Assembly: GCF_051020955.1 (NCBI RefSeq)
Contig: NW_027476096.1
Span: forward strand, 62,001-126,000
Direction: 5' to 3'
Length of the DNA stretch: 64,000 nt
Source of the DNA: Megalopta genalis
Taxonomy: Eukaryota > Arthropoda > Insecta > Hymenoptera > Halictidae
In this document: in pieces, positions 57,900-64,000 of the stretch
Layout of the letters: each line of letters starts with the position of its first letter
Position numbering within the stretch: position 1 is the stretch's first letter
Translations under genes and position numbers: made by a program
The notes under the pieces: model-generated
Told to the model about the DNA's origin: nothing
The model's input: only the letters and a program-made list of their open reading frames with translations
The model's database searches: none

Positions 57900-58176
57900 C
57901 GTGTATATGATGTTATAAAGTATGAAATAAAGTATAAAGTAAAATATATAAGATTCGTTCTGTCTCGGCCATTATCCCGTATCGTGAGTTTGCATTAAAC
58001 GGAAGATAAGAGTTCACCGTTAAAGATCTCTCAGAAAGATAGACGTACGTGAGCCGCTTTATAATACGTGATCGCAACTATGAATAGACTTGGGCGACTA
58101 TTTGCCGACACTCGTCCGCAAAGGGCTAAGAGGGGGAATGTAAACGCAAAGGTGCCTTTATGTCGCGTGCGGACTA

Positions 58177-59797
58177 TACATGAACACGTTTGATGTTAGG
58201 AACAGATCTGTTTTATTGTAACAGACTGGCGATCAATCAAGAATTTCCAATCGAAAACTTTCGTCTGATTTCTTCACACACACACATACCTCCAATATCA
58301 ATATCTTCTTTGATTGAAGTTTATTTAACCATGGCTACTTTATTCGATCGCTTCTTATCAGTCGATAAATTCCGTTCATTTATTTATGTATAAAGTGTGG
58401 CCGTTCGTTGTGATACGAATAGCAACTTAATGAAAGATTGGAGAAACTTCTTGGGCAATCAAAGCGTTTGTTTCCGTATGCATTGGCTCGAATGAAAAGT
58501 TCGTATCGTTTTTCACCACGAGGCAGTTCCGCATTTAAGGAATTGTAATCAACCTCACTTTAATTGGCCGAACCTAGTCTCTTTTGATAGCTTACATTTC
58601 ATTGTGCAACGTAAAATGAGATTTCCGTAGATTGGTTGCTCTTGTTCGCTTTCAATTCAACCACAAAAAACGATACGAACTTCCTGTTGCACCCGATAGT
58701 TTCCTACACAATTTTGGTTCTTGTACACGCACGTTTTCCATTTATTTCGAACAAAGAATGTAATTACATCTCTACATTGTGGAGTTAACAGTATACAAGG
58801 TGTCACGTGAGTGATGATACAACTGAGAGGAGATGATTCTAGGTTATGAAATGAAATGAATATGTTCAACAAAATTTAACGAAAAGAAAATTAATAATTT
58901 CTAAACCAATTCAATTTGGACTTGGAACATCTAATATTTATTTGGATAGGATACAAATTAAGCAGACCTTAGTTTTTAATATAATAAGGAGCATTTAATA
59001 CATTTCTATTATTGCTATGCATTATTATGTAATTATTGATCAACTTTAGTTTGAAAATTTTGTTATCAATCTGTTAGAATTGTGATAAAAATCGAAATGG
59101 TTGTACATAGGAAAATGAGAAATAGATAATCAGATACGAAAAATTTTTACAATGTAAAAAAATTTCTCGTTTTTTGTCCTTGAACTGTCAAGTTTAAGAT
59201 TAATTTTGCGGTAAATTGCTTATGGCAATATTCTCCAAACCGTAGGTGTAGAATTACTTTACAATAGCATCTACACATAATTTTGTGACACATTACCCGG
59301 TAAAGGCTAAACTAATTCTTTATATTTTGACAAATCTCACTGTGTGAGACGTGTATTTCATATGCAGGCTGTATCAGGAATTACATTATAAGCGACGTGC
59401 ATACGATGATTTGTCAAGTACGCGAACAATTTATTGATGCAATTGTGTCACTCGGCGTAGTCCATAATAATTTAAACTAATGATTGGTCAGATAATAATT
59501 GGATAGGCAGAAAATGATCAATAATAGAACCCTTTATTTTACACATAAAATATGCCATATTCACAGTTCAATGTGCTAAGTTCTTTATGCTATTCATGTT
59601 TCAATATTTCAAATTATTTTTATGAGTTATAACTTTTTTTATATTATAATTTATTGAATGACGATGCGTATCTATGTTCATTTCAAGAACTTATCTGGCA
59701 GAACCAATTTATTTCTAGATTACGAATTTTTGACAAAAATAACCACGCCAAATAAAAAACTCTAAAAGCATTAGAAAAGCTTTTTGATTATCTGTTA
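58177..59797. other. no gene seen
   Basis: 58490-58680 is slightly richer in G+C but has no recognisable coding or element structure. The rest is A+T-rich. Confidence 0.5.
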
Positions 59798-59799
59798 TA

Positions 59800-60409
59800 C
59801 AGGATCTATACTGTTACCATGAAAAATCATGGTATAGCACTACCGACAGTGTGACAAATAAATGTTTCGAACAAAAGTTAACCAGATTTTGGTCAGCTAT
59901 AGATTGCAATGTAAAAAGTTTCAGAAAAAATGTTACATTCCAAAAAATCAAGGTTACCTTCATTTTGTTAAATTGCATCGTATATTTTTTACTTCACAGT
60001 ATTGTAGCTCGTGCCAAGACGAATTCAATGATCTGTTATACTATGACCTTCGGATGACTTTGACGGATAAAAAAACAAATTGTTGCTGCTTCAGATGTTC
60101 CACACTTTGAATTGGTACAATGTAAACTAAAACAATTTTCAACCAAAACATATAACTTCAATGATTTCATTTTGTTTACGATAGGGTCATCCGAAGGACA
60201 TGGTGTAATAGGTCATTGAATATATTTTAACACGAAGTAAAAAATATGAAGTAAAAAATGCAATTTAGATAAATGAAGATGACCTTGATATTTTGTAATC
60301 AAATATTTCTTCTGAAATTTTTTATATGACCAAAAACTGATTAACTTCTGTTCGGAACATATATTTCTCACACTGTCGGAAATACTATAAAAATTGTAGC
60401 AACACTCTG
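59800..60409. mobile_element. foldback element with ~230-bp diverged arms
   Basis: TA at 59798-59799 and 60410-60411. Left arm 59800-60062 and right arm about 60180-60409 are inverted with roughly 75-80% match by eye. Markers are ACCGACAGTGTGACAAATAA, AAATCAAGGTTACCTTCATT and TATGACCTTCGGATGA against their inverses. The centre is about 115 bp. Frames of 60-80 codons in the arms are not conserved between the two arms, so no protein is claimed. Confidence 0.8.
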
Positions 60410-60948
60410 TATACAATTTATTAAAAAGTCTGTAAAGAGAAAGACATTTTCATTATATTTATGTTCGGTAGAATTAACTTAGACAATCTCAATTTTGCAG
60501 AAAATCTAGTTATTGCAATAATGACAATAGTTATAACAAAAATCTTAAGTTTTGTATGAAATTCATTTTTCACTTCTTAAAATTATTTTTTAATAATTTG
60601 TTAGCAGAAGATGTGCTTCTACTTTCATTTTAAGAATGTAACATCAATATTCGTAAGATATTATCGCATTTCGTGGACTATTAAAGAGACAGAGCAGTAT
60701 TAAAGGTTGAAAATGGCTTTTACTTCGTTAGAACAGGTCACGCAGTACATTACTTATGACACAGTCATAGCCAAAACCAAGGAATACTTTCCAAGTAAGT
60801 ACAGAGCAGTGGTGTCAGGCAGAATCACGGTGCAAGAATAAGAGATGGTCCGACGCCGCCCCCACTCCTGCGATCTTAATGAGGCAATTCTGGTTTTGCT
60901 CGCTAGGTGCTCTAGTGAAGATAAAATCTCACTCACTGGAGCTTGTAT
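60410..60948. other. no gene seen
   Basis: Includes a patch of slightly higher G+C (60720-60960) without recognisable content. Confidence 0.45.
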
Positions 60949-60950
60949 AT

Positions 60951-61750
60951 GCACAGTCGGAGACAGATATATGTAGATACTCTTTAAAACGGTATTACCT
61001 TTTTAAAAGTGGACTAAACGCCTTGAATTTTTCTTAGATGACAGAAAAACTAACATATTACATAACGTTTGTAGTACTCCTTTCCTTTTTTTAATTTTAA
61101 TATTATCGGAAAGGACAACAAATAAAATACTCATGTTTTTTAACTTTTTTATTTGAGCCTACAACGAAAATTTAAAAACTGCGTTTTGTAAATTTCAACA
61201 GTGGCATAATTATAATAAAAATTATAACTCAACAAAATATTATATTTGTATATTTTTACTTATTGTTTAAATTTCTAACATAGAAATATACAGATATGAT
61301 ATTTTGTTAAGTTCTCTTTAAATATACAGGATGATAAATGATTAAGTTTGCAGATATTAAAACAAACAAACAAAGAAAAACATTATATTTGTATATTTCT
61401 ATATTAGGAATAATAGTAAATTGAAATATACATATAAATATGTTATTTGGTTAAGCTTTTGTTAAAATATCACTAAATGTGTAAAAGTCACTTTGAGTCT
61501 ATAATTATTCACATCACTGTCTATACTTATTGAAACTTTCATCGGGTATTGATCGAAAGTGTAAAAAATCGGGACGAAACTGCGTTTCTTTAATTATTTG
61601 TAACTGATAATAACGTCAACCGATTTCGATGAAATTTTCAGCATGCGTATTAGTTATCAAGATGTACAAAATTTTTTATTTTTATTGTCATTCCAAGTAA
61701 TGGCAAAATTAAGAAAGGCATTTATTCATTGTCTAGTAGACGAATCTCTC
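60951..61750. mobile_element. Tc1-like palindromic family copy with an internal insert
   Basis: Blocks in the order seen at 44020-44310 (GCACAGTCGGAGACAGATAT, GGTATTACCTTTTTAAAAGT, GAGCCTACAACGAAAATTTA, then TTGATCGAAAGTGTAAAAAA and GATAATAACGTCAACCGATT). They are split between about 61200 and 61510 by extra DNA containing two small A+T-rich hairpins (arms like TTAACAAAATATCATATCTG). Confidence 0.5.
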
Positions 61751-61925
61751 TATCATCTAAAAAAGATTCAAATCGTTCAGTCCAATCTTAAAAAAGTTAC
61801 ACTCTACATTACCGAAAATCAATAACGTTTTTATTTTCGTTTCACTAGACGGAATCTTCTAATCAACGAAGTAAATAGTTCTTCCTTTTGAATTTTTAAC
61901 AATCGAATATCGAAAATAGAAAAGT

Positions 61926-61942
61926 GCATAAAGATCTGCACT
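61926..61942. repeat. isolated terminus of the ~200-bp TA family
   Basis: GCATAAAGATCTGCACTC matches the family right end. The left partner was not recognised. Confidence 0.4.
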
Positions 61943-62099
61943 CCAGTAATAGTTATTACAGTGCTGTATTAAGATGGAGACCGCGTAAAAAAACAAAAGA
62001 ACGATGAAATACAAGAAGTCGGTGACGATGAAGAAAATAATGTAATCCTCGTCTAAAGCAGATTTAATTCTTAAATTCAAGCAATTCACGTGTTTTATT

Positions 62100-62777
62100 A
62101 TTTGGTGCGTTGCACAGTGAAATTAGTATATGGGCGTTCGGGACAAAATTCATAATTTACTAAACTAATTCATTTTCGATCTAAGAACCTTAATATTTTT
62201 TTAAAGGAGATACAAATTTTTTTCGATTTATGGAAAAAAAAGCAATTTTACTAATAAAAAATCAAGATGGTCTTAATTTTTTATTAAATAAAAAATTGTT
62301 AATTAATTCTTTCTATTGCAATTTATTGTCACATGATTACATTTTGAAAAATTTTGTTATCAGTTTATCGGAAGTGAATGTAAAATCAAAACGATTGTTT
62401 AGAATATATGTATTTTGGGACAAAGGAAAAGAATTAACACTTGTTTGAAATTTCTTTTTAAATATATTCTTTATTTCAGTTATCTGATTTACGATGCCTA
62501 CAGCTGAATCAGGACACGAGTTGATGTTTATATCTGATGATTCAAGACGCGATTCTTCTATTATTAAATATTGTTTTATGTCTCTTAATTCACGATTCTT
62601 AACTTTCCTGTATTTTTGCTTGTAGTGAAAACAAATTCCTATTGCTATTTATTCTTGAATTACGAGACAACGGGTGGAAACTTCGAGACTTCGCAAAAAG
62701 CCTTGACCTTGAGCATCTTAATAATGATTTCGAATATTTTTTCCATTTTGAGCAACTTTGAGCAGCTAAATTTGACG

Positions 62778-62834
<57 letters not shown>

Positions 62835-63320
62835 TTACAAAAAAATCACGGATGTTCTCTTTTTGAAACTCAAGTCAAAGTTGATGAACATTTAACGTAC
62901 AAAATTAGAACAAATTGTTAATACTGTAAAAGAATTGTTCTACAGCTTGGAAGGTATTATTATACTAAACATAATTTATAAAAATCCGATTAATCACATA
63001 AACATTCGACTAATGGCATGTGTTTAAAAAAATGCACTGAAAAATGGAATAAATTTCAAGCATCAGTTTTGTTAACAAATCGGAAAATTCAGTAACAATT
63101 GTGAACAACATTTAAAAATCTACGTTCCTTTATTAATATTTTATGATACAATAAGCTGGGAATTTTAGACTTTAGTTTCTTGACTTTTGTCCATTGCTTG
63201 TAACAAGAATCGCATTGCATGAAAACAGTAATCGCAATATCTTCGTCGTGTTCAAGAAATTCGTGTTGAAAAAGCTCTCATTATAAGAGAGTCTAATGTA
63301 TAACTGTATACTGATGATTA
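62100..63320. other. A+T-rich stretch, no gene seen
   Basis: Only the (TA)n run at 62781-62831 stands out. Confidence 0.5.
62781..62831. repeat. (TA)n microsatellite
   Basis: About 25 AT dinucleotides, the longest in the window. Confidence 0.9.
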
Positions 63321-63322
63321 TA

Positions 63323-63517
63323 TCGTGGATTTTATGAATGCATGACAAAAATTCATAGATCAAATACAAAACCGTGAACACATTACAAGAATTTAAGGAT
63401 ATTATTACATTGTTATCAACTTATTACAATTATGAAATGGAGAACGACATTTTCATCTAACTTTTGTTTCTTACAATTAACACAGACAATATTTATTTCG
63501 TATAAAGAACCGCAATC
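63323..63517. mobile_element. ~200-bp TA family copy (195 bp)
   Basis: Left TCGTGGATTTTATGAATGCA after TA (63321-63322); right TATAAAGAACCGCAATC before TG (decayed TA). Confidence 0.55.
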
Positions 63518-63869
63518 TGCTGATAATGGTTGCTATCATGGCATTTTTTTAAATAACGTAAGTCATTACGTCTGAAATTATAAAACGATTATCAATTAGT
63601 TGAATGATAAATTATATTTTGTTCAGCTATACGAACTTCTACTTTATTCGACTATTTCCGATTTATTTTCACGAGAGGAAGAACTTTCACATTTATTAAA
63701 CTCAGTTTGAAATTCTCACAAAATGAAATTCTCGATGTTATAATCGAAGAGCTGAAGCATCGCGGTATCGGTGAACATTTACAGCGCCGCGAAATAACGA
63801 TTGGAGAGCCAATGGAGCTTTAATTCCTTTTATTGCCAGTCTTAAGTCTTTTAACATTTTTTTTTTCAG

Positions 63870-64000
63870 CAAAACTGATCCCACGGGTTCTTGAACGTTG
63901 TACGAGGACAGGAAAGGAAGATTCCTTTCCCACGCGAATTTCTATCTTCAAGTGACACACCCACACCCTTGTGGCTGCCAATCAGTCGCAAGGGAAAACA
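63870..64000 (+). CDS. possible exon behind a strong 3' splice site
   Basis: A polypyrimidine run TTTTTTTTTCAG ends at 63869 and is followed by a stretch of clearly higher G+C up to the window edge. One frame reads KLIPRVLERCTRTGKEDSFP, then TRISIFK and a stop at about 63952. Another (SHGFLNVVRGQERKIPFPRE...) stays open to the edge after an early stop. I do not recognise either. It could be a terminal coding exon, a UTR exon or chance. The edge of the window prevents a decision. Confidence 0.25.

Larger units (their letters stand above)
57121..58125 (-). mobile_element. piggyBac-like element remnant in foldback copy G
   Basis: Left end after TTAA (57117-57120) reads GCCTATAGGGACG. Right end inward from CTAA (58126-58129, a decayed TTAA) reads GCCCTTTGCGGACG. 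1005 bp. The minus strand carries both the acidic N-terminal and the cysteine-rich C-terminal parts of a transposase with the catalytic middle missing, so this is an internal-deletion derivative. Confidence 0.85.
56961..58176. mobile_element. foldback MITE copy G, split by a piggyBac remnant
   Basis: The left part (TAGTCCTGACGCGACAAGAA, GTTTACATTCCCCCTCTTAC, core GGCAGTGGGGCAACTA) ends at 57116-57120. The right part (AAGAGGGGGAATGTAAACGC, GGTGCCTTTATGTCGCGTGC, GGACTATA) resumes at about 58127. In intact copies the core reads ..CTAGTAAGAGGGGGAA, so the insertion hit a TTAA-like site at exactly this join. Confidence 0.85.

Overview
This window looks like non-coding, transposon-rich DNA from an insect nuclear genome. 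The best guess is a hymenopteran, possibly an ant. That guess rests on the strong A+T bias, the many microsatellites, a mariner of the type common in ants and bees, and a non-LTR reverse transcriptase resembling those abundant in ant genomes. The species call is inference. I found no intact cellular protein-coding gene, no rRNA and no functional tRNA. Nearly all open frames of 60-120 codons are chance frames in A+T-rich or repetitive DNA. The real coding traces are broken transposase or reverse-transcriptase pieces, many lacking an ATG.

Layout. 1-5.1 kb: A+T-rich DNA, a 596-bp TA-flanked Tc1/mariner-like element (1459-2054) and a near-perfect 235-bp-arm inverted repeat (4426-5050). 5.3-5.6 kb: first copy of a foldback family with termini like TAGTCCTCACGCGACAAG, whose core has expanded into 32-bp repeats. 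8.7-9.5 kb: a TTAA-flanked piggyBac-like non-autonomous element with 44-bp subrepeats, carrying a 365-bp TA-flanked MITE inside it; a second 365-bp copy is at 10.6 kb. 21.4-24.8 kb: a third 365-bp-family copy split by a solo-LTR-like insertion with five 60-bp repeats, then a second LTR-like segment and a 301-bp x 5 tandem array. 26.6-27.0 kb: a 117-codon uninterrupted hAT transposase C-terminal domain on the minus strand. 30.4-31.2 kb: a CpG-rich block followed by a long purine tract, the best candidate promoter-like region. 36-41 kb: several inverted-repeat elements, a 96-bp-arm hairpin and two TTAA-flanked elements. 42-47.4 kb: Tc1-like and ~200-bp MITE copies, a 1-kb TTAA element and a fourth 365-bp-family copy. 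48.2-49.95 kb: a broken minus-strand non-LTR retrotransposon whose RT centre is replaced by a MITE, a tRNA-like module and a foldback. 51.9-52.5 kb: an internally deleted mariner. 56.4-58.2 kb: two nested insertions side by side, in both of which a TTAA element sits inside a TA-type element. 59.8-60.4 kb: a foldback with ~230-bp arms. 63.87 kb to the end: a possible exon behind a strong 3' splice acceptor.

The window reads as layered insertions in an intron or intergenic region. Insertions into TTAA (piggyBac-like) and TA (Tc1/mariner-like) dominate, and nesting gives their relative ages. The most useful new material is a set of apparently related non-autonomous families: a ~190-207-bp family with at least six two-ended copies, the 365-bp family with four copies and the foldback family with seven. 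Several insertions can be read as before/after alleles from the sequence alone.
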